64,000 nucleotides of DNA, taken from Marivirga tractuosa DSM 4126 (lineage in GTDB: Bacteria > Bacteroidota > Bacteroidia > Cytophagales > Cyclobacteriaceae). A model generated the notes under the pieces. It saw nothing but the letters and a program-made list of their open reading frames with translations, made no database searches and was not told the origin of the DNA. The position numbers and the translations under genes were made by a program. The stretch is from positions 2,883,001 through 2,947,000 of the forward strand of contig NC_014759.1 of NCBI RefSeq assembly GCF_000183425.1, read 5' to 3'. The stretch's first letter is position 1. Every line of letters starts with the position of its first letter. Shown piece by piece: positions 47,034 through 56,303 of the stretch.

Positions 47034-48038
47034 ATGCGACACTACATATTTACTGTTTTATTAGTTTTTTCAAGCCTGATGGGCTTTTCTCAGGAGCCTT
47101 TTCCCTTTTTGAATAAAGGCAGTCAACTGCCTACCGATCTTCTTAGCAAAAGGGCTGTGGTTTTTATGAATGTAAATTCCCTAAATTGGGAGGAAGAAGC
47201 ACAAAAAATTCATAATAGTTTCATTGAGATTGGAGTAGATGCAGTAGCCTACTATGCTTTGTCTGATATAATGTCCGGGGAAGATGCTACCACTGCATTC
47301 TATGCTGACATTACTCAAAGAAGCATAAAAAACATGCTTATAGTCCATCAATCTGATGATGGATTTGAGCTTTATGCAACCAAAATACCCGAGGAAGGAG
47401 GATTCTTCCAAAAAGGAATGCAGGCTTTTTTTATGAAGGCGAATTCTTTAAAAGAGTTGGGTGCTGATTTAGAAATATTAGTGAATAAATCAGGTTTGGA
47501 AAGAGAAAACTTCCTTATTATTGATGTACCCGAAACTTTCAAAAGAACCAATGTTATAAAATCTAGAAGGGTCGCCAGTTTTAATCCTGATATAAGGATA
47601 GATAAGTTGGCGGTGCCTAAATTTGAAGAGAATATAATGCTTGATGTAAATGTGGAAAAAGCTAATGAGGAGTTAGATTCTATTATGAAACAGCATTATC
47701 CTTTTAAATATGGCTTGGTTGACCCTGCAATGAGTGCTGATGATATGATAAGTGAAGGCTATTTGATGGTGCTCAAGAAATTGCAAAATAATGGAGAAAG
47801 CCTCCGTAGAATGTTGGGCTACAACTTAGCGGAGGGCGAAACACTGTTGATTTCGGTTAGAAAAGGTGAGAATGAAAAGGTAATGAAATACCGAATAGAT
47901 GAACATGTTCATAAATATTATGTACAGCAGCTATATACTAAAGATATTTATTTGGGAGACAGCTGGGATGCAGGCAAAACCTGGCAGGAAGCACTTATCA
48001 ATCATGTGGAGAACTTAAAAGCTAAATTGCAGAAGTAA
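47034..48038 (+). CDS. Exported protein of unknown function
   Basis: I do not recognise a domain in this 334-residue protein. The signal peptide is about residues 1-20 (MRHYIFTVLLVFSSLMGFSQ). The mature part has an alpha/beta pattern with KRAVVFMNVNSLNWEEEAQK and DAVAYYALSDI near the start, then a central LLISVRKGENEKVMKYRI and HKYYVQQLYTKDIYLGDSWD. It ends in an amphipathic helix. It stands between a divergent M28 peptidase gene and the SIMPL protein gene. Cytophagales genomes appear to hold similar uncharacterised proteins, a statement from memory only. Confidence 0.7.
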   Translation: MRHYIFTVLLVFSSLMGFSQEPFPFLNKGSQLPTDLLSKRAVVFMNVNSLNWEEEAQKIHNSFIEIGVDAVAYYALSDIMSGEDATTAFYADITQRSIKNMLIVHQSDDGFELYATKIPEEGGFFQKGMQAFFMKANSLKELGADLEILVNKSGLERENFLIIDVPETFKRTNVIKSRRVASFNPDIRIDKLAVPKFEENIMLDVNVEKANEELDSIMKQHYPFKYGLVDPAMSADDMISEGYLMVLKKLQNNGESLRRMLGYNLAEGETLLISVRKGENEKVMKYRIDEHVHKYYVQQLYTKDIYLGDSWDAGKTWQEALINHVENLKAKLQK

Positions 48039-48141
48039 TTCTTTCTAAACTATAGTTTCACAGGAACTTAAATGTATTGCTGGGATAAGAGGCACGGGTT
48101 TTGATAATGAAGATTAAATCTTTCAAAATTTATTATAAAAT

Positions 48142-48864
48142 ATGAAAAAGCTCAGTGCATTTATTTTCGCCATTTTATTGATGTATGTGACTCCGATTTT
48201 GAGAGCACAAGATAAATCATCAGGTAATAACCTAAGAACCATTTCTGTAAGTGGATTAGCTGAAAAGGAAATCCAGCCAGATATTATTTATTTCACTATT
48301 TCTTTAAAAGAATATCAATTAAAAACGGGCAGCAAATTCGAAATGAATGAGTTGGAGAATCAATTAGTCACCGCAGTTGAAAAAGCAGGAATAGAAAAGG
48401 AAAGCTTGACTGTTGAAAATGTATATGGCTACAATTACAGCTGGAACAAAAAGACAGAAAACAAAGACTTTATGGCAAGAAAACAGTTTCAGCTTAAATT
48501 ACCTGATGCCAAAAAATTAAATGTAATTCTCTCCAAAATTGATCCGAAGGCAATTGAGTATGTACGTGTAAGTCAATATACTCATTCTAGATTACAAGAA
48601 CTTAACCAAGAATTACAAGTGGAGGCGGTTAAAAATGCTAAAGAAAAAGCAGAAGCTTTGCTAAAACCACTCAATGAAAAAGTAGGAAAAGTAATGGAGG
48701 TGAATGAAAACCAACAAAATTTTCAACCTATTTATTATAAATCCTATCAAAACAACCGTATGATGTCAGCATCGGCTGATGAAAGTGCTTCAATGGAATC
48801 TGACTTAGACTTTAAGAATATCAAATTAAAAGCAGAAGTACATATTGTCTTTTTGATTCAGTAA
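48142..48864 (+). CDS. SIMPL domain-containing exported protein
   Basis: Periplasmic protein of 240 residues with a signal peptide (about 1-23, ILRAQ). The SIMPL (BP26/OMP28-like) domain begins with RTISVSGLAEKEIQPDIIYFTISLKEY at about residues 32-59 and continues with AVKNAKEKAEALLKPLNEKVGKVMEVNEN, the pattern used for family recognition. SIMPL proteins form ring-like oligomers in other bacteria; their physiological role is open. The gene may share a promoter region with the preceding exported protein (103-nt gap). Confidence 0.9.
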   Translation: MKKLSAFIFAILLMYVTPILRAQDKSSGNNLRTISVSGLAEKEIQPDIIYFTISLKEYQLKTGSKFEMNELENQLVTAVEKAGIEKESLTVENVYGYNYSWNKKTENKDFMARKQFQLKLPDAKKLNVILSKIDPKAIEYVRVSQYTHSRLQELNQELQVEAVKNAKEKAEALLKPLNEKVGKVMEVNENQQNFQPIYYKSYQNNRMMSASADESASMESDLDFKNIKLKAEVHIVFLIQ

Positions 48865-49010
48865 ATTGTAAATAAGCTTATATATTGCAGCTGAAAATAC
48901 TAGTGCCTATCAGGCAGTAGTAAGAAAGATCATCTAAACCTTTGACAGGCAATGTCAAATGATGATTTTGTAAGTGATGAAATTTCAGAATCAATATAAA
49001 AACTTTTACT

Positions 49011-49475
49011 ATGCAACCAATAGAAATCAGTAGCTATGAAGATTTTAAAGCCTATGAGGGACAAGAATTAGGCGTCTCTGATTGGCATACAATTGACCAA
49101 AATCAAGTGAATCAATTTGCCGATGCCACTCTTGACCACCAATGGATTCATTTGGATGAAGAAAGAGCTGCCAAAAGTCCCTTTGGGGGCACAATTGCAC
49201 ATGGGTATTTAACGCTGTCATTAGCACCATATCTTTGGGAGCAAATTGCCCATGTTACAAATCTGAAAATGATGATTAACTATGGAATTGAAAAAATGAA
49301 ATTCAATCAGGCTGTGAAAGTTGGTTCAGCGGTAAGGTTAAAAGCAAGTCTAAATTCTATAGTAGATTTACGAGGGGTGAGCAAAGCTCAAATTGATATT
49401 GTAATGGAAATCAAAGATGAGAAAAAGCATGCTTATACAGCATCACTCATATTTTTATATCATTTCAATAAATAA
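49011..49475 (+). CDS. MaoC family (R)-specific enoyl-CoA hydratase-like protein
   Basis: Cytoplasmic hotdog-fold enzyme of 154 residues. The hydratase motif is present: FADATLDHQWIHLDEERAAKSPFGGTIAHG (about 38-67), with the catalytic Asp and His in the D-x-x-x-x-His pair, followed by YLTLSLAPYLWEQ. Members hydrate trans-2-enoyl-CoA in fatty acid or polyhydroxyalkanoate pathways; the substrate here is unknown. It is a single gene with a terminator at 49537-49566 that overlaps the end of a small antisense gene. Confidence 0.92.
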   Translation: MQPIEISSYEDFKAYEGQELGVSDWHTIDQNQVNQFADATLDHQWIHLDEERAAKSPFGGTIAHGYLTLSLAPYLWEQIAHVTNLKMMINYGIEKMKFNQAVKVGSAVRLKASLNSIVDLRGVSKAQIDIVMEIKDEKKHAYTASLIFLYHFNK

Positions 49476-49533
49476 GATGTATCAGAAAAATACAATATAA
49501 TTAAATAGAAAAGGATTTTTTGAAAAGAGATAC

Positions 49534-49668
49534 TTAGACAGTAGCTTCTATGTTGCTGTCTTTTTTAACTTCTTCAGAGGCATAAGTTGGACATGTTCTC
49601 TGTGCACATGCTGAAGCAAAAAGTATTAATCCTGATATTGCTGCGAATAATTTGATAGATTTTTTCAT
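49534..49668 (-). CDS. Small lipoprotein (44 residues)
   Basis: A short gene found by reading the reverse strand. The product begins MKKSIKLFAAISGLILFASACAQ, a clear signal peptide with lipobox ASAC and lipidated Cys21. The mature chain of 24 residues carries CPTYASEEVKKDSNIEATV, with a second Cys at 26. The CPxYA motif is, from memory, shared by small Bacteroidota lipoproteins of unknown role. Stop codon TAA lies at 49534-49536, 3 nt from the MaoC terminator, which covers its last ten codons on the other strand. Confidence 0.85.
   Translation of the reverse strand: MKKSIKLFAAISGLILFASACAQRTCPTYASEEVKKDSNIEATV
49537..49566 (+). terminator. Terminator of the MaoC gene, inside the antisense small lipoprotein gene
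   Basis: GACAGTAGC pairs with GTTGCTGTC (nine pairs, two wobble) around TTCTAT, followed by TTTTTT (49561-49566). It serves the plus-strand MaoC gene. Confidence 0.75.
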
Positions 49669-50016
49669 CTGGTTCTTATTTTAAAGATTTATAACACAAA
49701 TTTAGTTGGATATTATTTTAGAAAAAAGACGGATTGGCTGATTTGTTACTTCTTCTCGATTAATATGTCTGCTGGAAACTATAATCGATAAACGGTAAAT
49801 TTTCAACAACAAAGCCTTAAAATCACAAGATTAAAAAAATTTATCTTTTTCATTAGGCTGTAAGGTTAAACTTTTAACCGTAGCAAGACTAATAAAGTTT
49901 ACATTTGCGTATAAAATAATACATCAAAGCGAGTGTTATTTATTTATCAATATTATAATTTTTAAGTAAAATTTAAATCAAAATTTCTAAATTCTTAATT
50001 TTGAAAAAACACATAT
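49669..50016. other. Intergenic region with two -7 boxes before the M28 lipoprotein gene
   Basis: TACATTTG (49900-49907) and TAATTTTG (49996-50003) match the TAnnTTTG consensus; the second ends 13 nt before the ATG. A palindrome GGTTAAA/TTTAACC lies at 49864-49879. No RNA gene or coding frame was found. Confidence 0.45.
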
Positions 50017-51009
50017 ATGAAAAACATCATTTCATCCGTATTTATTGCCTTATTTCTCATTTCCTGTGACACTTCTAAAGAAAAGAAGGAAGAAACTTTA
50101 GGAGAATCCGCGGAAAAGGATTTACAAGTTCCTTCTTTTAGTGGCGGAAATGCTTATCAGTATGTTCAAGAACAAGTGAATTTTGGCCCAAGAGTTCCTA
50201 ATACTCCACCTCATGCTGCAACTGAAAAGTATATCGTAAATCAATTGGAAAGTTTTGGTGCAAAAGTACAAACTCAAAAATTTGAAGCAGACACTTATGA
50301 TGGAGAAATCTGGAATCTAACCAATATAATTGCTTCCATTCAACCGGAGAAAAAGAAACGTATTATATTAGCTGCACATTGGGATACTCGAAAAATAGCG
50401 GATAAGGATGCTGAACGAAAAGATGAGCCAATAGATGGAGCAAATGATGGCGGAAGTGGTGTTGGTGTAATCTTAGAAGTGATTAATGCTATTCAAAAGG
50501 CTGAAAACAAACCTAATGTTGGGGTAGATGTGATATTTTTTGATGGTGAAGATAATGGCGAGCCTTACGGATTATCCACTAACGATCCATCCAAAACTTG
50601 GTGGTGTTTAGGCTCACAGCATTGGAGCAAAAATAAGCATGTGCCAGGTTATTCAGCATATTATGGAATTTTATTGGATATGGTAGGTGGAGTTAATGCG
50701 CAGTTTCATAAAGAGGGTTATTCCATGAAATATGCTCCTAGTATAGTTGAGAAAGTATGGAATACAGCTGATCAAATTGGCTTTGGTCGGTATTTTATTA
50801 ATAATCGTGTTGGTCCGATCACAGATGACCATTACTTTGTAAATGAATTTGGTAAAATTCCAATGATAGATATCATTGCGCACGAACCAACCTCAGGGGA
50901 TTTTTTCCCTGATTTCCACCATACCCATAAGGACAATATGGATATTATATCGCAGGAAACTTTAAAGGCAGTCGGGCAAACTTTACTGCAGGTTATTTAT
51001 GAAGAATAA
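50017..51009 (+). CDS. M28 family lipoprotein, glutaminyl-cyclase-like
   Basis: Predicted envelope lipoprotein of 330 residues with lipobox ISCDTS (Cys17). The peptidase domain shows the zinc sites AAHWDTRKIADKDAE, DGANDGGSGVGVILEV, VIFFDGEDNGEPYG (catalytic Glu) and a late His in FHHTHKDNMDIIS. Together with FGPRVPNTPPHAATEKYI near the N-terminus these match the bacterial animal-type glutaminyl-peptide cyclotransferases, which turn N-terminal Gln into pyroglutamate. A peptidase activity is the alternative. Pyroglutamate formation on exported proteins is common in this phylum, giving the call some support. Confidence 0.88.
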   Translation: MKNIISSVFIALFLISCDTSKEKKEETLGESAEKDLQVPSFSGGNAYQYVQEQVNFGPRVPNTPPHAATEKYIVNQLESFGAKVQTQKFEADTYDGEIWNLTNIIASIQPEKKKRIILAAHWDTRKIADKDAERKDEPIDGANDGGSGVGVILEVINAIQKAENKPNVGVDVIFFDGEDNGEPYGLSTNDPSKTWWCLGSQHWSKNKHVPGYSAYYGILLDMVGGVNAQFHKEGYSMKYAPSIVEKVWNTADQIGFGRYFINNRVGPITDDHYFVNEFGKIPMIDIIAHEPTSGDFFPDFHHTHKDNMDIISQETLKAVGQTLLQVIYEE

Positions 51010-51087
51010 AGTCACCCTTAACTAAATAAAAGGAGTTTTCAGTATTATAAGATTACTTTATGAGCTAAAATGTAACCTTAAGTTCTG

Positions 51088-51942
51088 CTAGAAAAATAGC
51101 ATACTTAATATACCACTCAACATAATAACCTTACAGAAGTTGCTCAAGAAATGATAATGTTTAATAGTATCGGCAAGACTTAATTTGTGAATAAAATAGA
51201 TAACAAAAAGTGTTAACCCTGAGAAATAGAAATATAGAATATCATTTTCAAGAAATTGAGTCATATAAAAAATTAGGAAGTAGAAAACTGCAATAAGAAT
51301 ATACAATAGCAGTTTAGTCTTTCGAACCCCCCAAATAATCGGCAGTGTTTTACAACCAAAATTGGCATCTCCTTTCCAGTCTTCCATGTCTTTTACGATT
51401 TCACGAATCAGGCTGATGGCAAATGCAAAAAGAGCATAAGTATGAACTAAAACAGGTTTTTGCCCAAAATATAGAGAAATGATCGATATTGAAAGTCCTG
51501 TTAATGCTGCTACTATAAAATTCCCAATAAAGGGCAATCTCTTCAATTGATTAGAATACAGCCAAAGCATAAAAGCAGCTCCAAAGTGAATCGCTCCAAT
51601 CTTCCAATCCAATAATGTACCGATAATAATGGCGGCAAAATTCAAGAAAGTATGCCAAAATAGGACAACTCTTCGTTTAATCACCTTCCCGACTATAACT
51701 TTTTCGGGCTTATTGATGTAATCAATTTTTACATCATAATAATCATTAATGATATATCCAGCTGCTGCTAGAAAAACAGTGCTTAAGCTCAGAAGAAAGA
51801 GTTCAAGATTGAAGACAGAAATTCCATCCAATAAAAATAATGCTGTAAGGTATTGAGTAAGCACTATAATGAGCAGATTTTGAATTCGAATCAGCTTTAC
51901 AAAACCTGGAAATGAAAAGTTTTTGGGCAACTGCTGTGTCAT
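51088..51942 (-). CDS. UbiA prenyltransferase (GGGP/digeranylgeranylglyceryl phosphate synthase-like)
   Basis: Integral membrane enzyme of 284 residues with about eight helices. It has both Asp-rich motifs of the family: NDYYDVKIDYINKPEKVI (about 67-84) and REIVKDMEDWKGDANFGCKT (about 181-200), which bind the prenyl diphosphate through Mg2+. In Bacteroidota such proteins are annotated as geranylgeranylglycerol-phosphate geranylgeranyltransferases, although other UbiA substrates (quinone heads) are possible. No other lipid or quinone gene is adjacent, so the substrate stays open. It is transcribed towards the M28 lipoprotein gene. Confidence 0.9.
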   Translation of the reverse strand: MTQQLPKNFSFPGFVKLIRIQNLLIIVLTQYLTALFLLDGISVFNLELFLLSLSTVFLAAAGYIINDYYDVKIDYINKPEKVIVGKVIKRRVVLFWHTFLNFAAIIIGTLLDWKIGAIHFGAAFMLWLYSNQLKRLPFIGNFIVAALTGLSISIISLYFGQKPVLVHTYALFAFAISLIREIVKDMEDWKGDANFGCKTLPIIWGVRKTKLLLYILIAVFYFLIFYMTQFLENDILYFYFSGLTLFVIYFIHKLSLADTIKHYHFLSNFCKVIMLSGILSMLFF

Positions 51943-52264
51943 TTATAGCGTGAACTGATTTTACTTTTTAAATTTCACCATTCAATTTCTTTTGTCCTAA
52001 TAGGCCGTCTTTTATTTTTCGGAAATTATCATGTTCTCAATGTCAGTAGCACATTCCCACCACAAAACAAAAGGTAGCCAAAGGCTACTATTACTTTAAC
52101 CACTAAGTGCCGCAGAGGCATTCACAAAGGTCAATAATTAACCATATACAGCTGATTATTTCACTGTCATGCCTTTTCTCCCAACCTAATCAAGAATCAA
52201 ACATACGAGAAACAAGAGAACACAATAGAAAATAACCTTGGCTATTTTTCCAAACGATACATTC
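51943..52264. other. Intergenic region with a hairpin
   Basis: About 320 nt without a gene. GTAGCC (52074-52079) pairs with GGCTAC (52083-52088). On the minus strand it is followed by CTTTTGTTTTG, so it could be a weak terminator for the ccm/DUF2520 operon. Nothing else stands out. Confidence 0.4.
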
Positions 52265-53050
52265 TCACTGGTTATCCAAAATATTCTGGCTAATCAATCT
52301 GTAAATTTCCTGCACATTTTCATCGCTTTGAAGCATTTCCATATGCTTATCCAAAGTTTCCAGATCACCTCTTTTAGCTGGACCGGTTTGTACAGATTTC
52401 GGAGAATGTTTTAGTGCTTTTTCTATAGTTTCCAAAACCAGTGGATGAAGCAAAGAAAAATCCAGCTGAGCATTTTTCATGATATTCTCAGAAATGCTCA
52501 TCATGTGATTGGTGAAATTGCAAGCAAAAACTGCCGCCAAATGCATTTGCTTTCTTTGTGCAGTAGAAACAATTTTAATGTTCTTGCTTAAAGATTTTGC
52601 GAGAATATTTAAGATTTTTAAAGCCTCCTTATTTTCACTTTCTAACAGAAATGGAATTCTTTCAAAATCTAGTTTTTTGCTTTTAGAAAATGTTTGCAAA
52701 GGATAGAAGACACCTGTTGCAGCTGCTGATGAATATTCCATTGCATCCAGACCTTTGCTACCTGATGTATGCACCATTAAGCTTTGTTCAGGCAGTTTAA
52801 TTTCTTGTGCAATGCTTTGGATAGCATCATCTGGAACAGCTAAAATGAAAATTTGTGATGGGCTATCTGAAAAATCTAAGCTTTCTTTAATCTTTGCATT
52901 ATACAGATTACCCACCAATTTCTTAGCTGATTTTCCATCAGGCGTATAGACTTCATTCACAAAATGGCCAACGTTTTCAAGGGCAGGTGCCAAATGCCAG
53001 GCTACATTTCCTGCACCTATAAAACTGATATGGTAAGCTGCATTTTTCAC
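52265..53050 (-). CDS. Rossmann-fold and DUF2520 protein
   Basis: Cytoplasmic protein of 261 residues resembling NADP-dependent beta-hydroxyacid or pyrroline-carboxylate reductase relatives. The dinucleotide motif is ISFIGAGNVAWHLAPALENVGH (about 8-29). The DUF2520 C-terminal domain (about 125-250) contains HLAAVFACNFTNHMMS and LVLETIEKALKHSPKSVQTGPAKRGD. The function is unknown. The start is a GTG overlapping the ccmF stop codon as GTGA, so its translation is coupled to ccmF and it belongs to the cytochrome c operon. Confidence 0.9.
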   Translation of the reverse strand: MKNAAYHISFIGAGNVAWHLAPALENVGHFVNEVYTPDGKSAKKLVGNLYNAKIKESLDFSDSPSQIFILAVPDDAIQSIAQEIKLPEQSLMVHTSGSKGLDAMEYSSAAATGVFYPLQTFSKSKKLDFERIPFLLESENKEALKILNILAKSLSKNIKIVSTAQRKQMHLAAVFACNFTNHMMSISENIMKNAQLDFSLLHPLVLETIEKALKHSPKSVQTGPAKRGDLETLDKHMEMLQSDENVQEIYRLISQNILDNQ

Positions 53051-55578
53051 TCTAAGCCTTTACGCTTCATTTTATAAAATTCCGAATATCTTCTATAAAT
53101 TGCCATTCCAAAACCAATAGTCAACACCAAGGTGCCAATCCAAAGGAGATTTATCAATGGTTTTTCAAGTGCTTTTAGGATGATATAATCTTTTTGAGTA
53201 GTTCTTACTGAAAGCGTAAAAGTATTGGATTCAGGTTTGATATTTTCGATATTCAACTTCACACCGATTTCCCTATTTTCATCAGAGATTCTGCCTGCCA
53301 TATTATCACGAATTAGGTAATATGGATTTAGGATATAATCTTCTCCATCTCCATACACTTTTATCGTAGCTCTTACAGCTAGATCATTTCCTTTCAATTT
53401 TTCACCCTCGATTTCATCCACTCTATTTACCTCTTCCAAAACAGTGACAAAGTCATTCAAGAAAAACTTCTCGCCAAAGGTAACTTCCATTTCCTTAGCT
53501 TCAGACCATTCAATTTCTTGAGTGGGGTCTGGAACGGAAGAAACGTGTGTGTATAAATCTTTAGTGAGTTTTCTTTTAATGTCCGGAGAAGAAATCAGTC
53601 CGCCCATATCAGCATTAATTTGAGCACGAGGGAAAAGAGAAAATTTATCTCCGTTCGCATGCAAATAATCTACTTTATAGTAATGGTTAGCTCCATAAAC
53701 TTGTAATGTATCCCCCACATTCAAACTTTCATCTTCTCGCTGGATTTTTCTTTTGACAATCTTTGAGTTTTCATCTGGAGTATTTTCCAAATAACCGGCT
53801 TTTACATATCCTCCATCATAAGTTTCAAAAAACCGCCCTTTGTAAGTTAAGGTATATTCGCCCATCGTTTGTGGGTCGTTAATGAATAGTGGAATATTTT
53901 CCTGATTAAAGTTGTCCTCTACTTCTTCCGAATTGGTTAATAATAATCCAGTTTCATTCAAAGAAATGGTTCTTGAATAACCTGTCGAGAATAATATTCC
54001 CAATAGCATCATTCCTATGCCAATATGCGCAATGGCACCTCCTGAAAGCTTATAATTACTTCTTACAATTTTTATGAAGATTTTAGCATTTGCCGCTATC
54101 GTATAAATTGATGCAATAATTAATAAGATATATGGAATATTTGTAATTCTGCCTAATACAATAATTAATGCAGAAACTACTAATGTGATCAAAATTGGAA
54201 ACAAAAGGGACTCCTTCACTTCTGATTTTTTCATCTTCTGCCACCAGAAAAACTGACCGGTTCCAGATAAAATCGCTAATCCTATTGCGAACCACATTTG
54301 CCATTTGGTGTAAAAAGCAATTTGATCAGCTGGAGGCGCTAAATTAGAAATGCCTCCGAATGATTGAATGATAGAATTATAAACTGGAATAGAGGTTGGC
54401 AATAATATTTGAAAGCCCATTAAACATAATAAAGTGGCTCCCATAAAAATCCAGAATTCTCTGGAATAGGTAGAAACTTCTTTCTCTGTAGATGGAATAT
54501 GTTTCCAACGAACTACTGCCAATACAATCGAGACAATTAAGAAACTTAATAAGTATAAAAGCAATTGGCCTGACAAGCCTAAATCAGTGAATGAGTGTAC
54601 AGATGATTCACCTAGCACTCCACTTCTTACCATGAATGTAGCGTATAAAACCATGAGAAAAACTGAAAGCACCAAAATAATAGAAGCTTTCAGTGCAGTT
54701 TCGCTCTTTTTATAGGTAATCATGGTGTGAATACTGGCCACTAAAACAAGCCAAGGCACCAAAGAAGCATTTTCAACTGGATCCCAATTCCAAAAACCTT
54801 CAAAGTTTAAAGTTTCATAAGCCCAATAACCACCCATTAAAATCCCTACACCTAAAATAGAAGCGGAGAATAAAGCCCATGGTAGAGCAGGCCGAACCCA
54901 ACCTTTAAAATCTTTTTTCCATAACCCAGCGATGGCATAGGCAAATGGAATTAAAGTGGTAGCATAACCCAAGAATAATACGGGCGGGTGAATCACCATC
55001 CAATAGTTTTGCAATAAAGGATTAAGACCTGTCCCGTCCTCAGGAACGTAATCAGGATTGATGTTGAAAATTGGGGCATCCATTGCATCTCTTAATAAAA
55101 TGAAAGGAGAACTACCAATTTTAAAATCACCAATCACCACGCCCAAAATCATGGAAGCTAGGAAAGCTTGCACCACTGAAAAGCTGACCATCACAGATGG
55201 AGCCCATTTTTTATTGGTCAGTAATATGATAAAACCTAAAAGGACATTCCAGAAAGACCAAAGCAAGAAACTACCTTCCTGTCCTTCCCAGAACGAAGAA
55301 ATGATATATTCTACTGGAAGCACTTTAGAAGAGTGGCTCCAAGCATAAAAATATTCATAGTAATGATTGGAAATGATGGTAAAGAGCGTAATGACAATGC
55401 CGAAAACCGCTAAGCCATGAATGATATAAGTAATTTGCCCATTTTTCATCCAGCCTTTTTGCATTTCAGGCAAGGGGCTTTTTTCTGCTTTGTAAAAGTT
55501 AAATATGGAAATAAGGGCGGCTACAAAGCTTATAATAACAAAAAGGTGACCAATGTCACCTATTGTAGTATGTATCAT
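53047..55578 (-). CDS. ccmF: Cytochrome c heme lyase subunit CcmF
   Basis: Multi-spanning inner-membrane protein of 843 residues, the heme-handling part of the cytochrome c maturation ligase. It has the WWD-like periplasmic block GGYWAYETLNFEGFWNWDPVENASLVPWL (about 250-279), many helices, and a long C-terminal periplasmic domain (about 555-810) before a last helix near 815-835. It is longer than E. coli CcmF (about 650 residues, from memory), mostly because of this C-terminal part. It takes heme from CcmE. It lies downstream of ccmE in the operon (15 nt between them). Confidence 0.93.
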   Translation of the reverse strand: MIHTTIGDIGHLFVIISFVAALISIFNFYKAEKSPLPEMQKGWMKNGQITYIIHGLAVFGIVITLFTIISNHYYEYFYAWSHSSKVLPVEYIISSFWEGQEGSFLLWSFWNVLLGFIILLTNKKWAPSVMVSFSVVQAFLASMILGVVIGDFKIGSSPFILLRDAMDAPIFNINPDYVPEDGTGLNPLLQNYWMVIHPPVLFLGYATTLIPFAYAIAGLWKKDFKGWVRPALPWALFSASILGVGILMGGYWAYETLNFEGFWNWDPVENASLVPWLVLVASIHTMITYKKSETALKASIILVLSVFLMVLYATFMVRSGVLGESSVHSFTDLGLSGQLLLYLLSFLIVSIVLAVVRWKHIPSTEKEVSTYSREFWIFMGATLLCLMGFQILLPTSIPVYNSIIQSFGGISNLAPPADQIAFYTKWQMWFAIGLAILSGTGQFFWWQKMKKSEVKESLLFPILITLVVSALIIVLGRITNIPYILLIIASIYTIAANAKIFIKIVRSNYKLSGGAIAHIGIGMMLLGILFSTGYSRTISLNETGLLLTNSEEVEDNFNQENIPLFINDPQTMGEYTLTYKGRFFETYDGGYVKAGYLENTPDENSKIVKRKIQREDESLNVGDTLQVYGANHYYKVDYLHANGDKFSLFPRAQINADMGGLISSPDIKRKLTKDLYTHVSSVPDPTQEIEWSEAKEMEVTFGEKFFLNDFVTVLEEVNRVDEIEGEKLKGNDLAVRATIKVYGDGEDYILNPYYLIRDNMAGRISDENREIGVKLNIENIKPESNTFTLSVRTTQKDYIILKALEKPLINLLWIGTLVLTIGFGMAIYRRYSEFYKMKRKGLE

Positions 55579-55593
55579 ATTTTATGAATCAAA

Positions 55594-55995
55594 TTAAATA
55601 ACTGTTTCTTCTTGATATTTTGACGGGCACTTCATTAAAATTTTATCGGCAACAAAAGTCCCTTTTTGGAATGAACCAATCACCACCACTTGCTCCGAGC
55701 GCTTGAAATCTGCTGGCATAGGTTCATTGTAAAATACTTCTTGTTCTATTCCATTTTCATCTACCATCATAAATGTAAATGAAAGTTTATCATCAGATGG
55801 GTTTAAGCCAATAATTTCACCTTCAGCGCTTTTCTTTAATTCACCCACCACGTGGATTTTTGTATTATTTCCATCCAATGCCATGTCGTGGGCATCTTTG
55901 AAAGTAACATAGGAACTGGCATCACCCGCAGTGGAAACAATCATCATAATAGCGGCTGCGATTACAATTATGCCAAAAATATAAGACTTCTTCAT
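55594..55995 (-). CDS. ccmE: Heme chaperone CcmE, CxxxY variant
   Basis: Membrane-anchored periplasmic OB-fold protein of 133 residues that carries heme to the CcmF ligase. The anchor is about residues 5-22, and the beta-barrel includes IHVVGELKKSAEGEIIGLNP and VVVIGSFQKGTFVADKILMK. At the heme-attachment site the usual His of HxxxY is replaced by Cys: LMKC123PSKY127. This CxxxY form belongs to the System I* of some sulfate reducers and archaea, where heme binds through Cys. A TACCTTTG box at 56022-56029 (minus) may be an internal promoter. Confidence 0.93.
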   Translation of the reverse strand: MKKSYIFGIIVIAAAIMMIVSTAGDASSYVTFKDAHDMALDGNNTKIHVVGELKKSAEGEIIGLNPSDDKLSFTFMMVDENGIEQEVFYNEPMPADFKRSEQVVVIGSFQKGTFVADKILMKCPSKYQEETVI

Positions 55996-56021
55996 AACTA
56001 AAATTTATTCTCCGATTGAAA

Positions 56022-56029
56022 CAAAGGTA
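56022..56029 (-). promoter_or_regulatory. ccmE: Candidate internal -7 box before ccmE
   Basis: TACCTTTG on the minus strand matches TAnnTTTG, 26 nt before the ccmE ATG. No good -33 TTTG was found at the expected distance. Confidence 0.3.
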
Positions 56030-56045
56030 CTGTCTAAAAAATTCT

Positions 56046-56303
56046 TTATTCCCTCTCTTTTAATGATTTTTCTAATTTTTTTACTTTTCGTTCGGTCATG
56101 ATAACATAAATCATAAATCCCGCAAAAAGTGTTACGATAATGGCCACCAAAACGTATATTTTTCCATCGGCTCTCATGCTATCTGCCATTTCAATTTGAG
56201 AATTGGAATAGTCCTCTTCTGCTATTTCAGTCTTTTGCGCAGATAAGCCTAAACTTACCATGAGCAATGCAAAAACCAATATATATTTAATCTTCTTCAT
56301 CAA
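56046..56303 (-). CDS. ccmD: CcmD family protein
   Basis: Small membrane protein of 85 residues. It begins with a signal-like helix (MMKKIKYILVFALLMVSLGLSAQ), has one membrane helix at about 48-69 (KIYVLVAIIVTLFAGFMIYVI) and a basic tail RKVKKLEKSLKERE. This is the layout of Bacteroidota CcmD-type proteins, which help release heme-loaded CcmE from CcmC. Its start overlaps the end of ccmC by 17 nt. The call rests on position and topology, since the family is too short for motifs. Confidence 0.8.
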   Translation of the reverse strand: MMKKIKYILVFALLMVSLGLSAQKTEIAEEDYSNSQIEMADSMRADGKIYVLVAIIVTLFAGFMIYVIMTERKVKKLEKSLKERE

